From an uncultured Acidobacteriota bacterium (GTDB taxonomy: Bacteria > Acidobacteriota > Terriglobia > Terriglobales > Acidobacteriaceae): a stretch of 6,802 bases of DNA. The DNA is taken from positions 1-6,802 of the forward strand of contig CAILBQ010000306.1 in the NCBI GenBank assembly GCA_903832475.1, given 5' to 3'. The notes beneath the pieces were generated by a model, which ran no database searches, had not been told where the DNA came from, and saw nothing but the letters and a program-made list of their open reading frames with translations. This document shows, one piece after another, positions 1 through 6,557 of the stretch. The translations under genes and the position numbers were made by a program. Positions within the stretch are counted from its first letter, which is position 1. The number at the start of each line of letters is the position of its first letter.

Positions 1-28
1 TCTCTATTGCGGAGTGTTCTGGATCTTT

Positions 29-45
29 AGCGAATCTTGTTCGCT
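29..45. repeat. Perfect 6-bp inverted repeat upstream of the peptidase gene
   Basis: AGCGAA at 29-34 and TTCGCT at 40-45 form a perfect inverted repeat around a 5-base loop (TCTTG). It lies about 100 bases before the peptidase start codon. It could be an operator, or a weak hairpin from the 3' end of an upstream gene. No T-run follows it, so a terminator is unlikely. The rest of 1-136 shows no convincing sigma-70 -35/-10 pair and no supported gene. Confidence 0.3.
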
Positions 46-136
46 GTCTCACGTGCGCGGGGCATCGTCTGCTCCAAACCAAACGGACTAGATGTATCGG
101 TCTTCCATCGATCCTTTCCCCTACCGGTTGTGTTTC

Positions 137-142
137 AAGGAG
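137..142 (+). promoter_or_regulatory. Ribosome binding site for the S53 peptidase
   Basis: AAGGAG lies 5 bases before the ATG at 148. It decides the start: the reading frame stays open back to a TTG at 37, but the 37 extra codons have no ribosome site and would bury the signal peptide. Confidence 0.8.
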
Positions 143-147
143 AAACC

Positions 148-2208
148 ATGAATTTGCGTTCATTCGTTGCCAAGGCGCCCTGGACGGCTGCGGCACTTCT
201 CACCATCACCACACTCACATCCCATTCTGCTCAAGCGTTGAGCGAGCACAACGTCAGCCGGGGCGTGGCCATTGCTGCAGACCAGGGACGAGTCCCGGCT
301 CAGAAGGCGCAGACGCTGACCGTGTTCCTCAAGCTGCATGACTCGGCCGCCTTTGACAAGGCTGTTGAAGATATCTATACCCCGGGGTCGCCGACCTTCC
401 ACAAATTCTTCAAGGATGAGGATTTCGAAAAGTTCGCGCCCACCAAGGCCGAACTGGAGACGGTGAAGAAAGAGCTGGAACAGCATGGGCTCAACGTGGT
501 TTCCGTCAATCGTCAGAACTTCTCGGTCCGCGTCCGTGGAAATACTTCCCAGGTGGAAGAGGCCTTCCAGACCGAACTGCATACTTTCGGATACAACGGC
601 CGTGTATTTCAGGCGCATGTTCGTGACGCCAAACTGACGGGCAGCGCCGGCGAACTGATTCGCACGGTTTCCGGACTTGACCGCTCCGCGGTTCGTCCGC
701 AGGTTGTCATCGCGTCCAATCCTCACACCGGCAAGCCGCTCTATCAAAAGTCCGCGACCGCCATTACCGGTGGCCAGTTCGTCGCCTCGCTTTCAGGCGT
801 GCCTTTGGCTCCTCCGGCGTTGGTGACATACTCCACACCGGGAGCGCCCCTGCCGATCGCGTCCTACTACGGAAACCAGTACGATGTGAATCCCAACCTG
901 ATCGTTTCCTACACCCCCAAGCAGCTGCAGGCCTACTATGGCTTGTCGTCGCTGATCAAGCAGGGCTACGACGGCACCGGCCAGACCGTAGCGCTGGTTG
1001 AGGGCTACGGATACGCGCACGCAGCGTCCGACGCCAACGAAGCAGCAACTCTCTTTGGCCTGCCGCAATTGACGTCGAAGAACTTTGCCACCATCTATCC
1101 GGAAGGCAAGCCGCTCAATCCCAACGCAGCCGACCTCGAAGGCTGGACGACGGAGATCGCCCTGGACATTCAATCGGCGCACGCCATCGCTCCAGGCGCG
1201 AAGATTGTCGTTGTCGCCTCCGCCGGGCAGGATAACGAAGACCAGATCGCTTCGCTCCAGTACATCATCGACAACAAGATCGCCAACACAGTTTCCAGTA
1301 GCTGGGAAAACGATGACGAAATCGTTGCCGGCAGCGCGGAAGAAGATGCCTTCAACGCCGTCCTGGAGCAGGGTGCGGCAGCAGGCATTTCGTTCCAGTT
1401 CTCCAGCGGCGACGGTGGCGATCTCGGTCTTGGCACTCCCAAGGGAGCTGTCGGCGTTCCTTCGAACTCTCCCTGGGCTACCGCGGTTGGCGGCACCAGC
1501 ATCCTCAATGATCCAGTCAACGGCGGCTACGTGACCACCGGCTGGGGCAACGACGTCGACTACGTGGAACTGGGTTCGCCGACCGATCCTCCAAGCGAAT
1601 TCAACTTTTTCTACGCGGGCGCGGGCGGCGGCGAAAGCCTGTACTTCCCCAAGCCGTTCTATCAGAAATCCCTGGCAGGTACCGGGAGAGAGGTACCGGA
1701 CGTCTCGGCGCTGGCGGATCCCTTCACGGGCTTTGCCATCATCTTCACTATCGACGGTCAGAAGTACTATGAAGCAGGCATCGGTGGAACCAGCCTGGCC
1801 AGCCCCATCTTCACCGCAACCTGGGCCATTGCCGACCAGTACAACGGCGCTCCGTTGGGATTTGCCGCTCCCATCGCGGCGAAGTTGAAGGGCGCCAGCA
1901 TTCGCGACGTGCTGCCAACAGACTCTGCCGAAGTGAATGACGTCACCGGCACTGTCTACGACTCCAATGGAGGCACCTTCTACACTGCGCCTGCGCTGTT
2001 CACCGGATCTCTCTACTCGCAGAAGCAGTTCCTGAGCGGTCTCTGGAATCCTGTCCAGGGGGAAGGACTCGTGCTGAGCTTTGGCACGGATTCTTCGCTG
2101 ACCGTCAAGCCCGGCTATGACAACGTGACCGGCTACGGCGAACCGAACGGATTACCCTTCCTGCAAGGTGTGTCGGGTAAGACGACGGGAGCCGCACTGG
2201 CCAAGTAA
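148..2208 (+). CDS. Secreted S53 family pro-peptidase (kumamolisin/sedolisin-like serine-carboxyl peptidase)
   Basis: A 686-residue secreted endopeptidase of the sedolisin family, whose members usually work at acid pH and mature by removing their own prodomain. Residues 1-30 are a Sec signal peptide (basic start, hydrophobic core, AQA before a likely cut at 30/31). Residues about 45-180 match the pro-kumamolisin activation domain. The catalytic domain runs from about 255 to the end. The expected catalytic residues are visible: Glu336 and Asp340 in TEIALD, the oxyanion Asp422 in SSGDGG, and nucleophile Ser549 in GGTSLASP. GREVPDVSA (Asp518) is another family signature. The calcium site is represented by Asp598-Val599 (NDVTG) and Asp658 (GYDNVTGYG). 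The roughly 60 residues between these two are more than the 22 or so in kumamolisin, so a surface insertion is likely. The start at 148 is chosen for its Shine-Dalgarno site and signal peptide. A terminator follows, so it is probably monocistronic. The family is certain; the substrate is unknown. Confidence 0.95.
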   Translation: MNLRSFVAKAPWTAAALLTITTLTSHSAQALSEHNVSRGVAIAADQGRVPAQKAQTLTVFLKLHDSAAFDKAVEDIYTPGSPTFHKFFKDEDFEKFAPTKAELETVKKELEQHGLNVVSVNRQNFSVRVRGNTSQVEEAFQTELHTFGYNGRVFQAHVRDAKLTGSAGELIRTVSGLDRSAVRPQVVIASNPHTGKPLYQKSATAITGGQFVASLSGVPLAPPALVTYSTPGAPLPIASYYGNQYDVNPNLIVSYTPKQLQAYYGLSSLIKQGYDGTGQTVALVEGYGYAHAASDANEAATLFGLPQLTSKNFATIYPEGKPLNPNAADLEGWTTEIALDIQSAHAIAPGAKIVVVASAGQDNEDQIASLQYIIDNKIANTVSSSWENDDEIVAGSAEEDAFNAVLEQGAAAGISFQFSSGDGGDLGLGTPKGAVGVPSNSPWATAVGGTSILNDPVNGGYVTTGWGNDVDYVELGSPTDPPSEFNFFYAGAGGGESLYFPKPFYQKSLAGTGREVPDVSALADPFTGFAIIFTIDGQKYYEAGIGGTSLASPIFTATWAIADQYNGAPLGFAAPIAAKLKGASIRDVLPTDSAEVNDVTGTVYDSNGGTFYTAPALFTGSLYSQKQFLSGLWNPVQGEGLVLSFGTDSSLTVKPGYDNVTGYGEPNGLPFLQGVSGKTTGAALAK

Positions 2209-2229
2209 TCCAACCCAGCAAGACGAGGC

Positions 2230-2262
2230 GCGCCGGGCGAAACATGCCCGGCGCATCTTTTT
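2230..2262 (+). terminator. Intrinsic terminator of the S53 peptidase gene
   Basis: A perfect 9-bp GC-rich stem (GCGCCGGGC at 2230-2238 with GCCCGGCGC at 2246-2254) encloses a 7-base loop. It is followed by ATC and five Ts. It starts 22 bases after the peptidase stop codon, which is typical placement for rho-independent termination. Confidence 0.88.
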
Positions 2263-2303
2263 GTCTGCGTCCTTCTCTGCAAAGCTTCCTGGCGGTGGTA
2301 GAC

Positions 2304-2327
2304 GCAGATTCCGGGCGGGAATGACAG
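2304..2327. repeat. Short palindromic REP-like element (GTCATTCC/GGAATCTGC type)
   Basis: On the minus strand this reads CTGTCATTCC, a short GC-rich centre, then GGAATCTGC. The pairing core is ATTCC at 2308-2312 with GGAAT at 2318-2322 around 5 bases. This pattern resembles a short dispersed palindrome recalled from many acidobacterial and other genomes, usually in intergenic DNA. Here the centre is shorter than I expect, so the copy may be decayed. The window has only one copy, so the repeat nature is inference. Confidence 0.4.
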
Positions 2328-2380
2328 ATCAAGAAAGCGACCGCAGGTCCGTCTAATTCGCTGCGCTTTGCTTCAGAGGT

Positions 2381-2398
2381 CGGGCAGATACAGGCCCG
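2381..2398 (-). terminator. Possible weak stem-loop terminator of the DHA2 transporter gene
   Basis: CGGGC at 2381-2385 pairs with GCCCG at 2394-2398 around an 8-base loop. It sits 13 bases past the transporter stop codon on the minus strand. The stem is short and no T-run follows on that strand, so it is at best a weak or rho-assisted terminator. Confidence 0.25.
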
Positions 2399-2411
2399 TA
2401 GCCGCAAGACG

Positions 2412-4100
2412 TTAGTGGACCATCTCTGCCGCCGCGGCGCGTTTAGCAGGCCGCTTCATCAGGAAGGGAAGCGGAATCAGGATGCCGGTGAGCGCAACCA
2501 GAATCCAGATCACATCGACATAGGCAAGGGTCCGCGCCTGAGAGAGGATGATGCCATAGATTTGCGCCCCTGCCCGGCCCATTGAATCAGGCAGCGACCA
2601 TCCGTGCTGCACCCAGGCCCCCGCCAGCCCGCCCCGCATCTGGTCGAAAGGCGCGTTGCCTTCGACAGTGTGGCGGATCAGCATCGCCTGGTGGCGCTGC
2701 GACAGCCGGGCCAGCAGCGTGGTGACAAAGCTGATGCCGACGCTGCCGCCCACGTTGCGGCTGAGCGCGGTCAGCCCGCTGACCTCGTTGTTCTTCTGCT
2801 GTGGCACGCCCGCGTAGCAAAGCGTGTTGATGGGAATGAACAAAAACGGCAGTCCAATGGCAATCACTGCGCGCCAGCTCACCGCCAGACCAAAGTTGAT
2901 CTGCTGGTTGATGTTGGTCATGCGGAACAGCCCATAGGTCGTGATGGTGAATCCGATCGCCACCAGCCAGCGTGGGTCGAACTTGGGCGCAAGGGCGCCT
3001 GCCACCGGGAAAAGGAACATCAGGATCAATCCCCCCGTCGAGATGGCCATACCCGCCTGCCTTGCCGAGTAGCCCATCACCTCCTGCAGATACTGCGGGA
3101 TGAGCACGGTGGTCGAGTAGAGACTCGCTCCCACCATGAACATTACCAGTTGCGTCATGGCGATGTTACGCCGCTTGAACAGGCGAAGATCGACGATGGG
3201 ATGCTCGACATGCAGTTCGCGCCACACAAAGAAGATGAACCCGACGACTACGAGGAACAGGGCCCCGCGGATGAAGCCGGAGCTGAGCCAGTCGTCTTCC
3301 TGCCCCTTGTCCAGCAGCATCTGCAGCGCGCCGATGAAAACGATGAGGAAGCCCAGTCCCCAGTAGTCAACGCCTTCCTTCTTCTTGCGGACCTCGGCCA
3401 GATAAGGCGGGTCTTCGACCAGTCGCTGCGTAAGAACCAGTGACAGGATGCCGACCGGGATATTCAGAAAGAAAAGCCAGCGCCAGCTGTAGCTGTCGAC
3501 GATCCATCCGCCCACCGTAGGGCCAAGCGTAGGCGCAAGCACCACCGCCATGCCGTAGATGGCGAAAGCCATGCTGCGCTTTTCGGGCGGAAATGTGTCG
3601 GCCAGGATGGCTTGCTCGCTCGGCTGCAGACCGCCGCCGGCAGCTCCCTGGATCACGCGGAAGAACACCAGCATGCCCAGCGAGGGGGCCAATCCGCACA
3701 GCAGCGAGGCCAGCGTGAAGAAGAAGACGCAGCCCATGTAAAAGCGCTTTCGTCCAAAGCGATTGGCCATCCAGCCGCTGATAGGTAGCACCACCGCGTT
3801 GGCGACGAGATAGCTGGTCAGCACCCAGGTGGCTTCGTCTCGGCTGGCGGAGAGCGTGCCGGCGACATGGCCCATGGCGACGTTGACGATGGAGGTGTCG
3901 AGCGCCTCCATGAAGGTCGCGAGCGTGACAGTGATGGCGATGACCCAGGGATTGGCTTTGGGCCGCCATGTATCGTGGAAGGTGAGCGTCGCCGCCGCCA
4001 AGGTGGGTCCTTTGAAGATAGGAAGATTGTCGGTCTGGTCTTCCTCCAGCTTAGCTGATGGCGGAGCAATTGGCCGCGACGGGCCGCAATTTGCCGCCAT
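2412..4100 (-). CDS. DHA2-family (EmrB/QacA) multidrug efflux MFS transporter, 14 TM
   Basis: An inner-membrane proton-coupled exporter of 562 residues, close to E. coli EmrB in pattern from the first helix to the end. Family motifs: LDTSIVNVA in TM1 (residues 67-75), motif A GWMANRFGRKR (109-119), motif B RVIQGAAGGGLQPSEQ (148-163), and motif C APTLGPTVGGWI (189-200) followed by WRWLFFLNIPVG. LDKG and PIVDLRLFKRRN mark the central cytoplasmic region of the subfamily. The large loop between the last two helices (about 465-515) matches EmrB. No EmrA-like membrane-fusion gene or outer-membrane channel is adjacent, so any partner lies elsewhere. The ATG at 4098-4100 directly follows an in-frame TGA and has no clear ribosome site. 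An alternative TTG at 3999-4001 is preceded by AAAGGA with 6-base spacing and would give a 529-residue protein, closer to EmrB. Substrate cannot be inferred. Confidence 0.93.
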   Translation of the reverse strand: MAANCGPSRPIAPPSAKLEEDQTDNLPIFKGPTLAAATLTFHDTWRPKANPWVIAITVTLATFMEALDTSIVNVAMGHVAGTLSASRDEATWVLTSYLVANAVVLPISGWMANRFGRKRFYMGCVFFFTLASLLCGLAPSLGMLVFFRVIQGAAGGGLQPSEQAILADTFPPEKRSMAFAIYGMAVVLAPTLGPTVGGWIVDSYSWRWLFFLNIPVGILSLVLTQRLVEDPPYLAEVRKKKEGVDYWGLGFLIVFIGALQMLLDKGQEDDWLSSGFIRGALFLVVVGFIFFVWRELHVEHPIVDLRLFKRRNIAMTQLVMFMVGASLYSTTVLIPQYLQEVMGYSARQAGMAISTGGLILMFLFPVAGALAPKFDPRWLVAIGFTITTYGLFRMTNINQQINFGLAVSWRAVIAIGLPFLFIPINTLCYAGVPQQKNNEVSGLTALSRNVGGSVGISFVTTLLARLSQRHQAMLIRHTVEGNAPFDQMRGGLAGAWVQHGWSLPDSMGRAGAQIYGIILSQARTLAYVDVIWILVALTGILIPLPFLMKRPAKRAAAAEMVH

Positions 4101-4108
4101 TCAAAGCG

Positions 4109-4119
4109 CCGAAATTCGG
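4109..4119. promoter_or_regulatory. Short palindrome between divergent start codons (possible operator)
   Basis: CCGAA-A-TTCGG is an inverted repeat of 5-bp arms around one base, lying in the 39-base gap between the divergent ATG at 4100 (-) and TTG at 4140 (+). A regulator bound here could affect both genes. The arms are short enough to arise by chance, and I could not place a convincing promoter for either gene. Confidence 0.25.
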
Positions 4120-4128
4120 AAGGCAGCC

Positions 4129-4132
4129 AGGA
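4129..4132 (+). promoter_or_regulatory. Ribosome binding site for the GTPase-epimerase fusion
   Basis: AGGA lies 7 bases before the TTG at 4140 and supports that start over the ATG at 4179-4181 (codon 14). The first 13 residues fit the usual N-terminal helix of MeaB proteins. Confidence 0.5.
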
Positions 4133-4139
4133 AAAAACG

Positions 4140-5417
4140 TTGAGCGATCAAGCCACTGTCGAGCATCTGTTTGCGGGTATGAGACGCGGGGAACTGCGCT
4201 CGCTGGCGCGTGCCGTTTCGCTGGTCGAGGACGGCGCGGCAGAGGCGGGACATCTGCTGGAGCGCAGCCGCGAAGTCCTCTCGAAATGCGGGCAGCGAGC
4301 CGTGCGAATCGGCATTACCGGTCCGGCCGGAGCGGGCAAGAGCACGCTGGTAGATGCTTTGACGCGGGAGCTTCGCGCGCAGGGCAGGCGCGTGGGAATC
4401 GTTGCCGTCGATCCATCCAGCCCGTTTTCGGGCGGGGCGATTCTGGGAGACAGAATTCGGCTGGGGGAGTTTGCCGGCGATACCGGCGTCTATATGCGGT
4501 CGATGGCTACGCGCGGCCATCTGGGCGGTCTGGCGCGTGCTACTGAGGATGTGCTGACCGTGATCGAGGCAAGCTGGATCGATGGCGTAAATAAGGGATC
4601 TGGCTCGGATGTGCTGCTGATTGAGACCACCGGAGTAGGGCAAGGAGAAATCGAGGTCGTGCGCCTGGCTGACGTAGTTGCAGTGGTGCTCGTGCCCGGC
4701 ATGGGCGACTCGATCCAGTCGCTCAAGGCAGGAGTCCTTGAAATTGCATCGGTATTTGCCCTGAACAAGGCTGATCGCGAAGGCATCGAGCGGCTTGAGC
4801 AGGAAATCCAGGAGATGCTAGGGCTTTCCACGGTTGTTTCGGCAGGCGGCGAAGTGCCCGCGCTGGTGCGAACCGTTGCAACTTCCAGTATCGGGGTTGC
4901 CGATTTGCTCCAAGCCCTCGATTCCGCGGCGCTGCGCCGGACAAGTGGCCATCGCGAGCTGAATCCATTTCAAACGGGCCTGCCCAAAGGTTTGGGTACG
5001 CCGATGCTTGATCACCTGGGTATTGCCGTCCGCTCTCTTGAAGAGGCGCGCAACCTCTACGCCGCTCTTGGCGTTCCTGTAACAGCCATCGAAGAAGTGG
5101 CCCAGGAGAAGGTGCGGGTGCAGATGCTGCAGGTAGGAGACAGCCGCATCGAACTGCTTCAAGCCACTGCCGAGGATTCCGCCGTGGCGCGCTTTATCGC
5201 CAAACGCGGCGAGGGCATCCACCACATCGCGCTGCGCGTGCCCGATCTGGCCGCTGCGGTCGCGAAGCTGAGGAGCGAGTCTGTGCGGCTGGTTTCCGAG
5301 ACCATCCAGATTGGCGCCGGCGGCCACCGCTACGTCTTCATCCATCCCTCCAGCGCCAACGGCGTGCTGCTGGAACTGGTCGAGTCGGGCCACGATTCTT
5401 CAGGAGGACAGCATTGA
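4140..5417 (+). CDS. Fusion: MeaB-type GTPase (methylmalonyl-CoA mutase chaperone) + methylmalonyl-CoA epimerase
   Basis: A 425-residue cytoplasmic protein with two enzymes of one pathway. Residues 1 to about 265 are a MeaB/ArgK G3E-type GTPase: P-loop GPAGAGKST (61-69, Lys67), VDPSSPFSGGAILGDR (90-105), MRSMATRGHLGG (119-130), ETTGVGQGE (162-170), VPGMGDSIQSLKAG (185-198) and the guanine motif NKAD (209-212). MeaB uses GTP hydrolysis to gate cobalamin delivery to, and protection of, methylmalonyl-CoA mutase. Residues 289-416 are a VOC-fold methylmalonyl-CoA epimerase, converting (S)- to (R)-methylmalonyl-CoA. The metal ligands His292 (DHLGIA), Glu338 (IELL), His362 (GIHHIAL) and Glu412 (LELVE) line up with His12, Gln65, His91 and Glu141 of the Propionibacterium enzyme. 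The C-terminal helical arm usual in MeaB is absent, and a linker at about 271-288 leads straight into the epimerase. EIAS (201-204) replaces the usual EIAD. The start is TTG. The stop overlaps the next gene by four bases. Both domain assignments are firm; joint function is inferred. The mutase is not in the window. Confidence 0.93.
   Translation: MSDQATVEHLFAGMRRGELRSLARAVSLVEDGAAEAGHLLERSREVLSKCGQRAVRIGITGPAGAGKSTLVDALTRELRAQGRRVGIVAVDPSSPFSGGAILGDRIRLGEFAGDTGVYMRSMATRGHLGGLARATEDVLTVIEASWIDGVNKGSGSDVLLIETTGVGQGEIEVVRLADVVAVVLVPGMGDSIQSLKAGVLEIASVFALNKADREGIERLEQEIQEMLGLSTVVSAGGEVPALVRTVATSSIGVADLLQALDSAALRRTSGHRELNPFQTGLPKGLGTPMLDHLGIAVRSLEEARNLYAALGVPVTAIEEVAQEKVRVQMLQVGDSRIELLQATAEDSAVARFIAKRGEGIHHIALRVPDLAAAVAKLRSESVRLVSETIQIGAGGHRYVFIHPSSANGVLLELVESGHDSSGGQH
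5402..5407 (+). promoter_or_regulatory. Strong ribosome binding site for tsaB
   Basis: AGGAGG, a full Shine-Dalgarno core, sits inside the last codons of the fusion gene, 6 bases before a TTG start at 5414. It supports this start, which overlaps the upstream stop as TTGA. Confidence 0.85.
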
Positions 5418-6061
5418 TTCTGCTCGGCATAGATACCTGTGGCTCTTTCGGCTCGATTGCGCTGGGCCGCCTGGAAAATGGAGAACTCGTCCTGCTCGGC
5501 GAAAAGCGCATCGAGGGAGGCGACTTTGCCGCAGCCCTGGTGCAGGGCATCGCCGATCTGCTGGACGAGGCCGGCGTGGGGGTCGCTGACATCCGCGGCA
5601 TCGTCGCCGTCGCCGGGCCGGGAAGCTTCACCGGCATTCGCATCGGCCTGAGCACGGTGAAAGGGCTCGCGGAAGTGACCGGCGCAAAGGTAGTCGCTAT
5701 CTCCCGGCTGGCTTTACTCGCTTCAGAAGCTGGCACGCCTTCCGCGGTACTCGACGCTCATCGCGGCCAGGTCTACTGCGGCCTCTATGCCGACGGCACG
5801 CGGGAAATGCTGCTGACTGCGGGCGAAATCAATGCCATGGGCGGGCTGCCGCTGCCGGTGGCCGTCTGTGAAGAAGCGGTCGCGCAACTGATCGAAATGC
5901 TGCTCGAAGCCGAACCGATGCGCGTTCCCTCTCCCACCTCTGCCCATGCCTTGCGGTTTGCCCTGCCACGCTGGCGGGCCGGAGATTTCGACGACATTGC
6001 CAGCCTCGACGGCTATTACCTGCGCGGCGCAGACGCCAGGATGCCCGCACGAGCGGTATGA
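5414..6061 (+). CDS. tsaB: tRNA threonylcarbamoyladenosine biosynthesis protein TsaB
   Basis: A 215-residue TsaB (formerly YeaZ) protein. In bacteria TsaB is the non-catalytic partner of TsaD, with TsaE, in transferring threonylcarbamoyl to A37 of ANN-reading tRNAs (t6A). Visible signatures are the N-terminal ASKHA strand ILLGIDTCGSFGSIAL (2-17), the family hallmark GPGSFTGIRIGLSTVKGLA (68-86), DAHRGQVYCGLY (114-125) and the C-terminal YYLRGADA (201-208). The region 33-46 (IEGGDFAAAL) lacks the histidine often seen in the equivalent R-x-H-S stretch, but TsaB is not the catalytic subunit. The TTG start overlaps the stop of the GTPase-epimerase gene by four bases (TTGA), and its own stop overlaps rimI by four bases (ATGA), so translation is probably coupled. 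tsaD is not in the window. Confidence 0.95.
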   Translation: MILLGIDTCGSFGSIALGRLENGELVLLGEKRIEGGDFAAALVQGIADLLDEAGVGVADIRGIVAVAGPGSFTGIRIGLSTVKGLAEVTGAKVVAISRLALLASEAGTPSAVLDAHRGQVYCGLYADGTREMLLTAGEINAMGGLPLPVAVCEEAVAQLIEMLLEAEPMRVPSPTSAHALRFALPRWRAGDFDDIASLDGYYLRGADARMPARAV

Positions 6062-6519
6062 GCGAACCAATCAGCATTCGCGCCATGGGCCTGCCGGATA
6101 TTGATGCGGTAGTCGAGATCGCGGCTGGTCTGGCCTTGGCGCCGCACTGGGGCAGAGAGGTTTTCCTGGCCTCCCTGTATCCGGAAGACGGTCCGCCCCG
6201 CGTCGCGCTGGTGGCTGAAGTGGCCGGAGTGGTGACGGGATTTGCCGTCGCCAGTGTGCTCGCCCCGCAATCCGAACTGGAATCTATAGCCGTCCAGTCC
6301 GACGCGCAGGGACGCGGGATAGGTCGCGAATTATTAATCGCTATCATGAATGCCGCAGCCCTTCCCGGCATCGAGGAGATGGTGCTGGAAGTGCGCGAGT
6401 CGAACCGCACTGCCCTCGAGTTTTACCGGCGCGCCGGTTTCCTGGAGGTAGGCAGAAGGCGTGCCTACTATATGACCCCGCTCGAGGACGCGCTGGTGAT
6501 GCGCCGCCCCATTCCCTGA
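6058..6519 (+). CDS. rimI: Ribosomal protein S18-alanine N-acetyltransferase RimI (GNAT family)
   Basis: A 153-residue GNAT acetyltransferase that uses acetyl-CoA; RimI acetylates the N-terminal alanine of ribosomal protein S18. The motif A strand and P-loop are ELESIAV (73-79) and QGRGIGRELL (84-93). RimI hallmarks follow: LEVRESN (110-116), FYRRAGF (122-128), RRRAYY (133-138) and EDALVM (143-148). Glu111 and Tyr123 match the catalytic Glu103 and Tyr115 of the enterobacterial enzyme in both context and 12-residue spacing. The ATG overlaps the tsaB stop as ATGA, with only a weak ribosome site of its own, so it probably depends on coupling. Position directly after tsaB is a common arrangement and supports RimI over a generic GNAT. 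The exact substrate remains inferred, since some homologues acetylate other proteins. Confidence 0.88.
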   Translation: MSEPISIRAMGLPDIDAVVEIAAGLALAPHWGREVFLASLYPEDGPPRVALVAEVAGVVTGFAVASVLAPQSELESIAVQSDAQGRGIGRELLIAIMNAAALPGIEEMVLEVRESNRTALEFYRRAGFLEVGRRRAYYMTPLEDALVMRRPIP

Positions 6520-6557
6520 CGCGCTCCAAGCCACGTCCTATCAAAACTTTGGCCCGG

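Noticed and set aside
37..147. N-terminal extension of the peptidase from a TTG at 37
   Set aside because: It has no ribosome site, its 37 codons resemble no known domain, and they would place the clear Sec signal peptide internally. AAGGAG before the ATG at 148 fits far better.
160..747. Minus-strand open frame of 195 codons opposite the peptidase prodomain
   Set aside because: It is a shadow of the S53 gene with no recognisable domain and no ribosome site that stands out.
1677..1699. Direct repeat of AGGTACCGG (1677-1685 and 1691-1699)
   Set aside because: The two copies are read in different frames inside the conserved S53 coding sequence, and the 14-base offset suggests coincidence, not a duplication or attachment site.
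2604..3443. Long open frame (279 codons) on the plus strand opposite the transporter gene
   Set aside because: It is antisense to a strongly recognised EmrB-type gene, has a composition rich in His, Gln and Arg typical of a shadow frame in GC-rich DNA, and matches no family.
4818..5393. Minus-strand open frame of 191 codons opposite the epimerase domain
   Set aside because: The opposite strand carries unmistakable MeaB and epimerase motifs, so this is a shadow frame produced by GC-rich codon use.
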